DNA of 64,000 nt. It comes from JACPYM01 sp031423495. Its GTDB lineage: Bacteria; Acidobacteriota; Blastocatellia; RBC074. The position numbers and the translations under genes were made by a program. The stretch is taken from assembly GCA_031423495.1 (NCBI GenBank), contig JANPFP010000058.1, positions 1 to 64,000 on the forward strand. The letters are read 5' to 3'. Positions 1 to 9,343 of the stretch are shown in pieces. Within the stretch, counting starts at the first letter, position 1. Every line of letters starts with the position of its first letter. Under the pieces are notes generated by a model. The model did not search any database. It was given only the letters and a program-made list of their open reading frames with translations, and was not told the origin of the DNA.

Positions 1-774
1 GCGTTGCCGGCGCCTGTGTTAACGCCACATCATTACTTTTTTTCTATTTTTTTCGTAGTGAGACCGCAAACCTGCGTTCGCTCCCTCCTGACTCTAAATC
101 TCTAAAATAGGCCAGCCTTCTCCTTGAACAAGGTATTTTTATCCGTCATAAATCGGTTCCAGCTTTTTCATTACGTTAATGGCAAGGCGAAGTCGCAAGC
201 ACGTATTTTAGACAGAGACCGCAACTGGCCAAAGTCGTTGCGCCGTAAAATAAAAACCTAATACCTCAAGAGGAGAGATGCTCATGAACCCCTTCCGCCT
301 CCGTCAGATCATGGTGAGTTCGCTATTCATACTGTAACTGAGCAGTCGGAACCGTAGAAAAATTAACAGGCGGCGGTTTACGGCATACGTCTTGCTTAAT
401 CGGCGCATACGCTCGCTTGCAACGGTTACCCCTCTGAGCCTTAACGGATTTAGTCGAAAAAAGCTGCTTCGTGAAACACGACGATGTTGTCAAGATTTCG
501 GCAAGGTTTATCTGCCAGCTTCATGGGACGGATCGGTGAAAAGACAAGACTTATGCGACGTTACGATCTTATGAAACTGGCAGACGGTCTTGCTCCGCAA
601 TCATACGCTTAACATATCGTCATACTTCCTTCCGACGAGTTTTGACGGCTTGATCCTGTGTAGTTTTTTCATAACGGTTTAACGATACTGACTGCTGAAG
701 ACTTTCGTGTCTGTCAAACCGTGACCATCTCATAACTGATTATTATTAATTTTCGGCCACTTTACGGAGTTCGC
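1..774. other. Intergenic stretch, no convincing gene
   Basis: No frame here looks like a conserved protein. A short frame at 278-337 (ATG at 278, second ATG at 284, stop at 335-337) follows an AGGAG-like sequence at 271-276. It would encode about 19 residues and could be a leader peptide or the stump of a lost gene, but nothing supports its expression. A 60-codon frame at 392-574 has no recognisable features. The downstream regulator gene has an ACGGAG-like ribosome binding site just before 775. I could not assign a promoter with confidence. Confidence 0.5.
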
Positions 775-2202
775 ATGCCAGTCGAACCGTCCAGCACTTT
801 TGTCCAGCAAGTATCAGCTTGGTATACAAGTATTCCTCCGCTTTCCGAAGCGGCATGTCACAAGTGCGTTCGGCAAATTACCGAGCTTGGGCAAGATTTG
901 GTGCCATTTGATGCGGCAAAGATGGGAAGTTTAGGGATATTGTTTTTTGACCAGCCATCACCGCAGTTGTTCAATTTTCTAGACCAAAATAGTCGTCAAG
1001 GCCTGATAAGAATAATGGCCGTTTCCTTAGCGAATAACACCTTGGATATAGCGACTACCTGGGAAATTCTTCAACATGGCGCGTCTGATGTGGTCAGTTG
1101 GCAAGAAAACCCGGCAGTATCGGCACAAATGGTTGGCGCACGGTTAGTTCGCTGGAAGGCCATTGATGAAGTTCTCGCCACTCCACTTATGCGCAATAAC
1201 CTGATTGGGACAAGTGCTGCCTGGACACAAACATTGCGCCAAATCGTCGAGGTCGCTCGTTACACTGATACCTCTGTACTCGTTACCGGTGAAAGCGGTA
1301 CGGGAAAAGAGTTAGTCGCACGACTGATTCATACGCTTGATCCGCGCCCCCACAAAAACAAGCTGATTGTGCTTGATTGCACGACCGTAGCGCCGGAGCT
1401 TTCAGGGAGTGAATTTTTTGGACACGAGCGCGGCGCGTTCACGGGGGCCATGAATGCACGGGATGGAGCTTTTATGCTGGCAGATAGTGGCACGTTGTTT
1501 CTCGACGAAGTAGGCGAGCTACCCCTGACCTTGCAAGCAGAGTTGTTGCGCGTGGTGCAAGAGCATTCATATAAGCGGGTCGGAAGTAACCAATGGCGCG
1601 AGACCGATTTTCGGTTGATTTGCGCTACGAACCGGAACCTGTTGCAAGAAGAAGCTCAAGGTAATTTCCGGCGCGACTTTTATTACCGCATCGCTACGTG
1701 GACCTGCCACCTGCCGCCCTTGCGCGAGCGCGTCGAAGACATAATCCCGCTCGCCCAATACTTCCTTGCACAACTCTTGCCGGGCGGCGAAACGCCCGAA
1801 CTCGATGACGTAGTGCGCGATTACCTGTTGCAACGCGCTTATCCGGGCAACGTACGCGACCTGCGCCAACTGATGACCCGCATCGCGCGTCGTCACGTAG
1901 GCCCCGGCCCTATCACTGCCGGAGACATTCCTGAAGCCGAACGTCCAACCGGTAATTTTGCTTCAATGGGTTGGCACGATCAGCGTTTCGATCAAGCCAT
2001 CCAACGCGCCGTGTTGTTAAAAGTAGGGCTGAAAGAAATCGGTCGCGTGGCAGAAGAAGTGGCTGAACAATTCGCGCTGACTGAAGCCGAGGGAAACTTG
2101 CAACGAGCGGCACAGGCTTTGGGTATCACTGACCGAGCCTTGCAAATGCGCCGTGCCCAACGCCGTCAAAATGGAGCCGGCCAGCACTTGGCGACGCCTT
2201 AA
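775..2202 (+). CDS. Sigma-54-dependent transcriptional activator with degenerate receiver-like N-terminus
   Basis: This is an AAA+ enhancer-binding protein of 475 residues that would remodel sigma-54 RNA polymerase to open promoters. Visible motifs are Walker A GESGTGKE (172-179), the sigma-54 contact loop GAFTGA (220-225), Walker B TLFLDE (240-245) and a Fis-like helix-turn-helix near 443-465. Residues about 52-125 look like a response-regulator receiver fold (GASDVV near its end) but I do not see the usual phospho-acceptor acidic cluster, so input may not be phosphorylation. The gene converges on the minus-strand operon 13428-2199, and the stop codons overlap by 4 bases. A near-consensus sigma-54 promoter stands at the head of that operon, so this protein is the likely activator; that link is inferred. 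Confidence 0.93.
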   Translation: MPVEPSSTFVQQVSAWYTSIPPLSEAACHKCVRQITELGQDLVPFDAAKMGSLGILFFDQPSPQLFNFLDQNSRQGLIRIMAVSLANNTLDIATTWEILQHGASDVVSWQENPAVSAQMVGARLVRWKAIDEVLATPLMRNNLIGTSAAWTQTLRQIVEVARYTDTSVLVTGESGTGKELVARLIHTLDPRPHKNKLIVLDCTTVAPELSGSEFFGHERGAFTGAMNARDGAFMLADSGTLFLDEVGELPLTLQAELLRVVQEHSYKRVGSNQWRETDFRLICATNRNLLQEEAQGNFRRDFYYRIATWTCHLPPLRERVEDIIPLAQYFLAQLLPGGETPELDDVVRDYLLQRAYPGNVRDLRQLMTRIARRHVGPGPITAGDIPEAERPTGNFASMGWHDQRFDQAIQRAVLLKVGLKEIGRVAEEVAEQFALTEAEGNLQRAAQALGITDRALQMRRAQRRQNGAGQHLATP

Positions 2203-2951
2203 GGTTGGCGCGACGCCTTGAGGTTGACGCGACGAATGAGCCGTAAGAAGTTTTCACCCAAGACCAAGCGCTCCTCGTTGGGTGGTAAACGCAAGGCTTT
2301 GATCTTCGCCAACTCGACTGCCGGATGCAGCCACGGTCCGTCCGTGCCGAACAATAACTTGTGCGCTCCGGCGCGTTGCACAGCCTGCTCCAACAAATCG
2401 AAACGCCGCACGCCAGAGGTGTCGGCGTAAATGTTCGGATGCCGCACCAGGTGATCTATCAACGCCAACTGCGCCCGCCAGTCATCGGCGAAACTGCCCA
2501 AATGTGGAATGATGAAATTCACCTGCGGATATTCCTGCGCCAGCAACTCACAGGTTTCGATTTCGCCCGCTACGTCATAAAGCACCGGCAGGTTGAAGCG
2601 CCGCGCCGCCGCGCACACTTCGCGCGTAATGCGCCCGTCATGGCGATGCACCTTGATGCCGCAAAAACCGTATTGCCTAACCGCTTGTTCGATCATCGCG
2701 CCGACCCGCCCGCGATCACGTTCGGGATGTACGAAAGCAAAACCGTAAAAGCGTTCGGGGCGACTCGCCACGAGGCGGGCGACTTCGGCATTAGCGACGG
2801 CGTAATCGGAATGAAACGCCGCAAATAACACCGTGCGCTGAAGGCCTGCTTGCGCTGCGCGCGGCAGATATTTATCGAGCGGCGCGTTGGTGTCCCACGG
2901 CCCAACCAATCCGTCGCCGTGTCCGGCGTGGCAATGGCAATCAATAATCAT
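2199..2951 (-). CDS. Amidohydrolase family 2 (TIM-barrel metal-dependent hydrolase)
   Basis: This 250-residue protein starts MIIDCHCHAG, whose HxH motif is the metal site of amidohydrolase-superfamily enzymes. Further likely ligands are in KVHRHDGRI, IPHLGS and FGTDGPW. The frame is open further upstream, but the ATG at 2951 has an AAGGAG ribosome binding site and overlaps the end of the M20 peptidase gene by 11 bases, which fixes the start and indicates translational coupling. It is the last gene of the eight-gene operon and meets the sigma-54 activator gene tail to tail. The substrate is unknown. With the M20 peptidase it may process released amino-acid or peptide derivatives, but that is inference. 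Confidence 0.9.
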   Translation of the reverse strand: MIIDCHCHAGHGDGLVGPWDTNAPLDKYLPRAAQAGLQRTVLFAAFHSDYAVANAEVARLVASRPERFYGFAFVHPERDRGRVGAMIEQAVRQYGFCGIKVHRHDGRITREVCAAARRFNLPVLYDVAGEIETCELLAQEYPQVNFIIPHLGSFADDWRAQLALIDHLVRHPNIYADTSGVRRFDLLEQAVQRAGAHKLLFGTDGPWLHPAVELAKIKALRLPPNEERLVLGENFLRLIRRVNLKASRQP

Positions 2952-4368
2952 CACTTGCTCCTTGCGCGCTGGCGCTGACCTCCGCCAAAAAATGCATGCT
3001 CGTGGTAATCCCACGCGCAAAATTGCGGAGGTCAAATTTTTCATTGGGGCCGTGAATGCGGTCGTCCGGCAAGCCGAAGCCCATCAACACGGTGGGAATG
3101 CCCAGCACTTCCTGAAACAGGTTCACTGCCGGAATCGTCCCGCCCGAACGCAGAAAGGTTGGCATCACGCCGAAGCCTTGTTGATAAGCCTGCGAGGCGG
3201 CGCGCAAAGCCGGATGATGGCGCGGCATTCCTGCGGGCTTCGCCATGAAATCCGTGCGCACGGTTGTGCGCACAGTCGGCGGCGTGACGTGCGCGATGTG
3301 CGCGCGAAAGAGTTGTTCAATTTCATGCGGGTCTTGTTGCGGTACGAGGCGAAAGTTGAGTTTGGCGGAGGCCCCCGCCGGAATGATGGACTTGGGGCCA
3401 CGCCCTTGATAACCACCCGTAATGCCGTTGACCGACAAACTCGGGCGAATCGTCGTTCGTTCGTAGCCCGTGAAGCCCGCTTCGCCCCACCCCTGTTCGG
3501 CTTGTGCATCTCGTAATAATTCAGCGTCGGCAGGGCCGTTACGCGCCATATAGGTTCGCTCTTCGGCGCTGACTTTTCGCACGCGGTGATAAAAACCCGG
3601 AATGGCAATGCGTCCGTTCGCGTCGTGCAGGCTTGCGATGATTTCACAGAGCGCCTGCAATGGATTATGCACCGCTCCGCCAAAGTTGCCCGAATGCAAA
3701 TCCTGTCGCGGGCCGGTCACTTCCAACTCTACGCTCAATGCGCCGCGCAACGAATAAGTCAACGCCGGACGATCCAGCGCAGAAATACGCGTATCCGAAA
3801 GTACGGCAAGGTCGGCGGCTAACATCTCTCGATGGCGCGCGAGAAACGGCGCGAGATTCGGACTGCCAATTTCCTCTTCGCCTTCAAACAAACACTTGAC
3901 GTTGACGGGCAAGCCGCCCGTCGTTTGCAGATAAGATTCGAGCGCCTTGAGGTGTACGAACATCTGCCCTTTGTCATCCGACGCGCCGCGCCCAATTAAA
4001 TGATGACCGCGCACCACTGGCTCGAACGGCGGCGTATGCCATTCCGCCAACGGGTCAGCGGGCTGCACGTCGTAATGCCCATAAATCAATACCGTCGGCT
4101 GATCGGGCAAGTGAACCCATTCGGCGTAAACCAACGGATGGCGCGGCGTCGTTACGACTTGCACTTGTTCCAAACCGATTTGCGACAAGTGCTGGGCCAG
4201 CCAGGCCGCACACTGTTTCGTTGCGTTTGCTTGTGTGGGCTGCGCGCTTACGCTGGGGAAGCGGATGAGTTCCATCAGCTCCGACACAAAACGCGAGCAA
4301 TTGGCTTGTGCGTAATCGTAAAGCCCCGCCGTAAATCTCGTGGCAGAGATGTCTTGCTCTGCTCGCAT
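2941..4368 (-). CDS. M20-family metallopeptidase (dipeptidase-like)
   Basis: This 475-residue cytoplasmic-looking zinc peptidase belongs to the M20/ArgE/DapE/CPG2 family. The metal-site signatures are YGHYDVQP, GASDDKG and EGEEEIGSP, followed by a dimerisation-domain stretch with ITGGYQGRGPKSIIP. C-terminal GGTIPAV and GFGLPDDRIHGPNE match family signatures of dipeptidases. I chose ATG 4368 over a frame opening 45 bases upstream because it overlaps the stop of the preceding gene as TAATG, a coupled arrangement. In an operon full of cell-wall-directed proteins it could recycle short peptides, although M20 enzymes also act on many other dipeptides. Confidence 0.92.
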   Translation of the reverse strand: MRAEQDISATRFTAGLYDYAQANCSRFVSELMELIRFPSVSAQPTQANATKQCAAWLAQHLSQIGLEQVQVVTTPRHPLVYAEWVHLPDQPTVLIYGHYDVQPADPLAEWHTPPFEPVVRGHHLIGRGASDDKGQMFVHLKALESYLQTTGGLPVNVKCLFEGEEEIGSPNLAPFLARHREMLAADLAVLSDTRISALDRPALTYSLRGALSVELEVTGPRQDLHSGNFGGAVHNPLQALCEIIASLHDANGRIAIPGFYHRVRKVSAEERTYMARNGPADAELLRDAQAEQGWGEAGFTGYERTTIRPSLSVNGITGGYQGRGPKSIIPAGASAKLNFRLVPQQDPHEIEQLFRAHIAHVTPPTVRTTVRTDFMAKPAGMPRHHPALRAASQAYQQGFGVMPTFLRSGGTIPAVNLFQEVLGIPTVLMGFGLPDDRIHGPNEKFDLRNFARGITTSMHFLAEVSASAQGASDDY

Positions 4369-5444
4369 TAGGTCACCGGGCATCCAGCGTTGGCTTGGGC
4401 TGCCGCTCGGCAACCGATAATGGACGCCTCACAGTTTTGACGACAAGCATCGCGGCGGAAATACTCATCAATGAGTTCTTTCGCGGCTATCCCGCCGAGG
4501 CTCAGGGCGCAAGCTGTTACAGCTAGGGGATGACCCATTTGAAAACAACCTGCCAAACCAGGAATGTCCTTGATCTTACCAAGAATGAAATTCAGGTCGG
4601 TCTCACATTTTTTGAGACATTGCTGCAATTGTATTTCACAAGCCGCCAGTCCCTTGGCAAGTTCATTAGGGTTGCACACTCGACCAGTCGGCGTAGGAGG
4701 TTTCTCTGGCTTGGGAGGTTTAGGTTTAATCGGCAAGAGTGCTTTAGTCGATAAAAAGACTTCGACGCGGCGATTGCGGGCTTTGCTGTTTTCATCATTG
4801 CCTGGAGCTATCGCTTCCCGTTCGCCTTTGCTTTTGACCAAAATCAAAACCTTATAACTCAGCCCCTTGCGTCGTTGTTCCAGCAACCGGCCCAACTCTC
4901 TGCGGACGGCCAAGCCACGGCGGGTTCCCAGGTTCAGGTTATAACCATCCGAACCAACCGGGTCAGTGTGACCAACCAGATTTACGGTAACGATGGGTTG
5001 CGAACCTTGAAAGCTCCTGGCAATGCGGTCCGCGATTTGCCTTAAGATGGTCAAGTGATAAGGCTTCAAATCGGTTTTATCGAAATCAAAGCGATCCAAT
5101 ACAGCATCAGGCTTCGCCACTGATGAGGAAGGCGGTTTTCCTGCGCCTGCTGCCACCAGTGCTTTTTCAGTTTGAAGGTTCAGGTTACCGTCACCCGGCA
5201 ACCGGCGGCGTTGCTGGAAGGTACGAATGGCCGCGCGCGTTTTCGGGCCATTGATTCCATCCGCTACCAAACCTGCGCGCTGAATTTTATTGAGCGACTG
5301 CTGCACCCAGCGAATATATTCAGCCGTGTTGTTATTGGCCTCCGCTTCCAGCACCTCTTCCCGCGTCTCACGGCCAAGCCATTCCAATTCGTCTTCAAAG
5401 TGATATTCGAAAGTTTCGTGAGGAAAAATCATTAACCTTTGCAT
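4368..5444 (-). CDS. Peptidoglycan-binding (PG_binding_1) plus OmpA-like protein with Cys-rich tail
   Basis: This 358-residue protein has no clear signal peptide. Its N-terminus is acidic and aromatic (ETFEYHFEDELEWLGRE), resembling the tags on other products of this operon. Residues about 42-90 form a PG_binding_1 repeat (WVQQSLNKIQ, DGINGPKTRAAIRTFQ). Residues about 115-235 are an OmpA C-terminal domain (RFDFDKTDL, VGHTDPVGSDGYN, NRRVEVFL), which in known members holds diaminopimelate of peptidoglycan. A Pro/Lys linker leads to a tail with about ten cysteines (CEIQLQQCLKKCE, CRQNCEASIIGC). Two wall-binding modules in one protein argue for a cell-wall target. A GAAAGG ribosome site precedes ATG 5444. 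Confidence 0.88.
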   Translation of the reverse strand: MQRLMIFPHETFEYHFEDELEWLGRETREEVLEAEANNNTAEYIRWVQQSLNKIQRAGLVADGINGPKTRAAIRTFQQRRRLPGDGNLNLQTEKALVAAGAGKPPSSSVAKPDAVLDRFDFDKTDLKPYHLTILRQIADRIARSFQGSQPIVTVNLVGHTDPVGSDGYNLNLGTRRGLAVRRELGRLLEQRRKGLSYKVLILVKSKGEREAIAPGNDENSKARNRRVEVFLSTKALLPIKPKPPKPEKPPTPTGRVCNPNELAKGLAACEIQLQQCLKKCETDLNFILGKIKDIPGLAGCFQMGHPLAVTACALSLGGIAAKELIDEYFRRDACRQNCEASIIGCRAAAQANAGCPVT

Positions 5445-5508
5445 CGTGTTGCCTTTCTCAAAGTGAATTTAATTGAACATCTGATCACTGCGATGTTGCC
5501 TGATCGTG

Positions 5509-7746
5509 TTAGTCGCCCACGCGAATCACCGCGAAATAGCCGGGGCTGACGATCTTGCCAGCGGCGTCGGTCTTCACGATGGTTTGCGAGACGGAGTTAC
5601 TGACATTGCCGCCGATGGTGGTCAGTTGGTTGGGAGTTACGCTGGTTACGATGTCGCAGTGGGTTTTCATCCCTGCCCTGATGTTGTCGTAAGTGGCTCC
5701 GCTGCCCGCGCGCGCTTTGCACACGAGATCGCCGATGCGTGGCGCGACTTCGGTGATGCGAAAGGCTTTGAACATGTTCGTGTTGCCCGCCAGGCGGTTG
5801 GCTTTGGCGGCAGCCGTGTAAACCGAATGGGAAGCAGCGTATTTGAAATCGGTTCCCGCGCCCGCTTTTTTCATCACCCACGAGATAAAGGCTGCGCTCC
5901 AAGGCACTGCCGACCACCAGTTGGTTTCGTGGCGTTTCGAGCCGGTGCCGGTGAGCCAATAATCGGTGAGAACGGCTCTCATTTTCGGATCGGTTTCTTT
6001 GAGCGCGCCTTTGTTCCAGCGATTCCATTCCTGTGTGGCGAGTACTACCGCAGCCGTTCTGACCGTAAGTGCCAGCGCATTCGGGAGCGGCGCAGGTGCC
6101 GGAGCAGTTGACGATGGTTTCGCGGGATTCAACCAGTTGCTGATGGATCCCCAATTCCACTCTTGTTCGTTTTCGGTGGGCGATGACGACCATTTTTCGA
6201 GGCGCTCGCGCCAGTGGTGGATCGGAACCCAGTTATGGCCTTTCGCGGGGGAGGGCGCGACGAAAATGTTGGGAACCCGTTTTTGTTTCAACGCCTGCGA
6301 ACGCTTGCTGGTGCTGCCTTGATAATGGACGTAAAGCCGGGCTTGCGGGCGCGCTTTGGCCCATTGCGGCCACAGCGTTTCGTCTCCGTTAAAGTACAGG
6401 CAGTCGAAGCCCCAGCACTCCTTGATTTTGGGAGCGCAAAGATTCTTGCCCAATGCCAGATTACGCATCGGCAAGCCTCCGCCTGAATGACAGGCCAGAA
6501 TGATGTTGCCGAGGGCGGGCGCTCCCTGTTTTCGATAAGGGCCATAGGCCGCGAGCGAGGCCAATACCTGTTCGAGGTATTTATCGAATCCGCCGGGCTT
6601 GGTCAGCCAGCCGGTTTGCGTTTGCGATCTCGGCCCCAGCGTCGGTGCGACCAGAATCACGTTGCGTTGCGACTGGGCAAGCCCTTCGCGCAGGGCAAAG
6701 TGCGCGAATTTTTTCTGATCCCAGTACTGCGCAATCGTCAGTTCGGGTTTGGACTTAATGCCGTGCAAATAAACGATCAGGTCAACGCTGCGCTGCGGCT
6801 TGAACTGCGCGGGAATGAAAATCCCGGTCATCGGTTTGGCAGGTTTCTCGGCCCCCAGCGGAATAGCTAAGTAAAGGGTTTGCCCTTTCGGTTCGTCTTC
6901 CTGTCCGAGCAATTTCGGAACGGTCGTCGTCGCAACCTCCTGCGCGATCTCCAGCGGCATGGCTTCAAAGCCTAACCCTTCGTCTTCGAATTCATTGAAG
7001 CCGAACCCTTCGTCCTCGAATTCATTGAAGCCGAACCCTTCGTCCTCGAATTCATTGAAGCCGAACCCTTCGTCCTCGAATTCAGCAGCGAGTTCGTTGG
7101 CGTGTTCAGATTGTTGATTGGCCGGCGGGTTATATTCCCAATGCCATGGTTCGGCTTCGTAGGGATAAAAACCGAACTTGTGCGCGTTCGCTACGAGCCA
7201 GTGATAGGCGGGCAGCTTGCGCAATTTGGCAACGTTCTCGCTGCCCCCTTTGCCACCCAACCAAAAATCTATGGCGCGTCCACTTTGGTGGGCGCTACCG
7301 CCCGGCGGTGCCACCCACTTACGGGCCGCTTGCGGCGAGCCGTATTTTTTCAGCGCGATGGCCCAGAGTTGAGCTTGCCGCTTGGGGTCGCGAAAACCGC
7401 TGGTGGGTTGCAATAGGGGCGGCTTCAAGCCCTCAAGTTGAGCGGCGCATTGCATGGCGCGCAAGGCTGCTGCCGCTGCGCGATGCAAGGGAACCTGTCC
7501 TTGAAAAGCTCTGGGTACATTCACGATTTCCTGCGCGGGAGGAGCCTTTCTTACTGTTACGCGTCCGCCCCCTTTTGGCTCTACTGCTACGGGCGTAAAA
7601 GGCGGGCAACCGCTGCCCTCCAGTTCCAGGCTCTCAAAAAGATTACTCTCGGCGTGGTATTCGTTGGTGTATTCGTGGGTGAATTCATTTACCGGCAAGG
7701 CGGTGAACTCGAAGCTCTCGGCTTCAAAGACAAATGGGTTTTTCAT
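5509..7746 (-). CDS. Multidomain M15 D,D-carboxypeptidase / alpha-beta hydrolase / DUF2272 protein
   Basis: This 745-residue protein opens with an acidic tag (KNPFVFEAESFEF). Residues about 85-205 are a VanY-type M15 peptidase: SGFRD (116-120), SAHQSGRAIDFW with His153 and Asp160, and WHWEY with His202 give the expected zinc and catalytic residues. Residues 222-261 are four copies of a ten-residue EFEDEGFGFN repeat. Residues about 290-520 resemble an alpha/beta hydrolase (YLHGIKS, nucleophile elbow CHSGGG with Ser421, late His residues near 504-511). Residues about 560-745 match DUF2272 (WSAAFISWVMKKAGA, HSVYTAAA). No signal peptide is visible. The combination suggests a wall-degrading or effector-like enzyme. 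AGGAG precedes ATG 7746. Confidence 0.88.
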   Translation of the reverse strand: MKNPFVFEAESFEFTALPVNEFTHEYTNEYHAESNLFESLELEGSGCPPFTPVAVEPKGGGRVTVRKAPPAQEIVNVPRAFQGQVPLHRAAAAALRAMQCAAQLEGLKPPLLQPTSGFRDPKRQAQLWAIALKKYGSPQAARKWVAPPGGSAHQSGRAIDFWLGGKGGSENVAKLRKLPAYHWLVANAHKFGFYPYEAEPWHWEYNPPANQQSEHANELAAEFEDEGFGFNEFEDEGFGFNEFEDEGFGFNEFEDEGLGFEAMPLEIAQEVATTTVPKLLGQEDEPKGQTLYLAIPLGAEKPAKPMTGIFIPAQFKPQRSVDLIVYLHGIKSKPELTIAQYWDQKKFAHFALREGLAQSQRNVILVAPTLGPRSQTQTGWLTKPGGFDKYLEQVLASLAAYGPYRKQGAPALGNIILACHSGGGLPMRNLALGKNLCAPKIKECWGFDCLYFNGDETLWPQWAKARPQARLYVHYQGSTSKRSQALKQKRVPNIFVAPSPAKGHNWVPIHHWRERLEKWSSSPTENEQEWNWGSISNWLNPAKPSSTAPAPAPLPNALALTVRTAAVVLATQEWNRWNKGALKETDPKMRAVLTDYWLTGTGSKRHETNWWSAVPWSAAFISWVMKKAGAGTDFKYAASHSVYTAAAKANRLAGNTNMFKAFRITEVAPRIGDLVCKARAGSGATYDNIRAGMKTHCDIVTSVTPNQLTTIGGNVSNSVSQTIVKTDAAGKIVSPGYFAVIRVGD
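6963..7080. repeat. 30-bp in-frame tandem repeat
   Basis: Three identical 30-bp units lie at 6991-7020, 7021-7050 and 7051-7080, with a diverged fourth copy at about 6963-6990. They encode the EFEDEGFGFN repeats between the peptidase and hydrolase domains of the 745-residue protein. The identity at DNA level suggests recent expansion. Confidence 0.95.
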
Positions 7747-7780
7747 GGCATTCTCCTATGCTCAAGACAGCGTTTTGCGA

Positions 7781-9232
7781 TTATCGTTTGGGTTGTAGCT
7801 GCTGCATCTTTTGCCTCACGCGGTTGCCCGCCACCGAAAGCGCGGCGGTTTGCAGGTTTTCGCCGCGTGTGACGCGCTGCGCGAAAGCCAGCGCATCGGC
7901 GGCATAAGGAGAAGGCGGCATCAGTTTGCCGGCCGCTTTCCACGCGGCCTCTTGCAAATTCTTGCCTTGCCCCAGGGCAATGGCTGCGTCGAAGGCGGCT
8001 TTGGCCGCTGGGCCGCCGGGCAATTGGGCGCGGGCGGCTTCGAGCGCGGCTTGCGCGAGGTTCTTGCCACGCGCCAGATTCACGGCAGTATCAAAAGCGG
8101 TTTGCGACAATTTTCCGCCGGGTAGCGCACCGCGCGCTGCCGCGATCAGGGCGTCAGTGATGGGGCGACCATTAGCCAGCGCGTTCGCTGCGCCCAACGC
8201 CGCGCCAATGCCCGTACCCACGCCGGGGATGAAAGGCGCTACCATTTCTGCGAAGCGCAATCGTTCACGTACATCGTGAATCCCGGCTTGCCCCGCGCGT
8301 TTCGCCGCTTGCCAGATGTTTTCGCCGCGCGCTACGCCGGTGGCCGTGTCCAGCAGGAATCTGGTGCCGGGGTCAGGGGCAAGTGAACGAACCGCGCCGC
8401 GAAATACGTTCTTGCCTTGCGCGGCAGCGCCGATGGCACCATAGGCAGCCCGCGTCGCCATGCCCAACGGCGTAGCCGAAGCCATCCGCGCGGCAGCATC
8501 TGCGATTTGTCCGACGGGAATGATACGCCCCACTGTCGAGGCCGCCTTTCCGACTCCCTTAGCCGCGCTCCCTACGGTGCGAGACGCTGTCTTGGCGACC
8601 GAGCCAACCGCACGAGTGGCGCGACGAAAGGCTTTGCCCAGAAAAGCCTCGGTCACATCTTCCGGCTCGAACACCCATTCCCATTCCATCGCATTTTGGG
8701 CGTCTGGGGCGTCTGGGGCGTCTGGGGTATTGGGAGCATCCGGCGGAGCAGATGCGGAATCATCAGGTTCCGGCTCGGCACCCGGTTCCACAGATGCGAC
8801 TGGTTCTGCGACTGGTTCTGCGGAGGATTCCGGCGGTGCAGGATAGGCCGGCGGTGCAGGATAAGAAGGTTCAATCGCTGCCGGTTGCAGCGTGCCGCCC
8901 CAGGGATAAAACACTGGACGAGGGCGAGGAAAAGGGCGAGGACGAGGGCGAAACCCGCCCGGTTTACGCCTGGGCCTACGCATCGGAGCGCGCCACGCGC
9001 CTCCGCGCCGCCTCACCTCGTCTTCTGTTTCACCATACATCTCAGCGGCGAAAGCCAGTTCGTAGGCTTCGCCGAAAGCGGCTTCGCCTTCTGCCATTAA
9101 GCTGAAGGCCTCTGCTTCAAAGGTGAACGGGTTGTGTTCGGCGACAACCGTTTGTAGCCGCGTGGCGCGGCGTTTACGAAAAGTCTGGTGGCACGAACAG
9201 GATTGTTTTTGCACGGCGATGCTCCCATTCAT
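7781..9232 (-). CDS. Tagged protein with Pro-rich linker and four helical repeats
   Basis: This 483-residue protein is of unrecognised family. After a basic, Cys-containing start comes the tag HNPFTFEAEAFSL, nearly the same as in the downstream M15 protein, then an acidic helix and Arg/Pro-rich and Pro/Ala/Asp-rich linkers. FLGKAFRRATRAVG (about residue 195) matches FIGKLFRRASKAVGG in the first gene product of the operon. The C-terminal third has four repeats of about 34 residues with the core RG(E/K)N(L/I)xQAA and LPGG, predicted helical and Ala-rich. The ATG at 9232 is preferred; the frame opens 18 bases earlier at a TTG. No catalytic motif is visible, so a structural or carrier role is likely. 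Confidence 0.75.
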   Translation of the reverse strand: MNGSIAVQKQSCSCHQTFRKRRATRLQTVVAEHNPFTFEAEAFSLMAEGEAAFGEAYELAFAAEMYGETEDEVRRRGGAWRAPMRRPRRKPGGFRPRPRPFPRPRPVFYPWGGTLQPAAIEPSYPAPPAYPAPPESSAEPVAEPVASVEPGAEPEPDDSASAPPDAPNTPDAPDAPDAQNAMEWEWVFEPEDVTEAFLGKAFRRATRAVGSVAKTASRTVGSAAKGVGKAASTVGRIIPVGQIADAAARMASATPLGMATRAAYGAIGAAAQGKNVFRGAVRSLAPDPGTRFLLDTATGVARGENIWQAAKRAGQAGIHDVRERLRFAEMVAPFIPGVGTGIGAALGAANALANGRPITDALIAAARGALPGGKLSQTAFDTAVNLARGKNLAQAALEAARAQLPGGPAAKAAFDAAIALGQGKNLQEAAWKAAGKLMPPSPYAADALAFAQRVTRGENLQTAALSVAGNRVRQKMQQLQPKR

Positions 9233-9284
9233 TGCAGCACAGCGCGGCAAACGGGAGGCGCTGGTGCAAAGGAAAGTTATCGAG

Positions 9285-9321
9285 GAGCGGTACGCCGGGC
9301 CTGTCGGCCAGCGTACCGCTC
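9285..9321 (-). promoter_or_regulatory. Strong intercistronic hairpin
   Basis: Perfect 11-bp arms GAGCGGTACGC (9285-9295) and GCGTACCGCTC (9311-9321) enclose a smaller GGCC-TGTC-GGCC stem. It lies in the 111-base gap between the 9344-11263 and 7781-9232 genes. No T-tract follows on the minus strand, so it is unlikely to be a full terminator and more likely an RNA-processing or stability element within the operon. Confidence 0.6.
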
Positions 9322-9343
9322 TGGAGTTGTGGTTAGACTCACG

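Noticed and set aside
392..574. A 60-codon frame in the left intergenic region
   Set aside because: No ribosome binding site, no recognisable domain and unusual Arg/Leu-rich composition.
578..594. Possible sigma-54 promoter TGGCAGACGGTCTTGCT before the activator gene
   Set aside because: The GG and GC elements are one base too far apart, which normally abolishes sigma-54 recognition.
642..676. TTGACG as a -35 box for the activator gene
   Set aside because: No acceptable -10 sequence at 16-18 bases.
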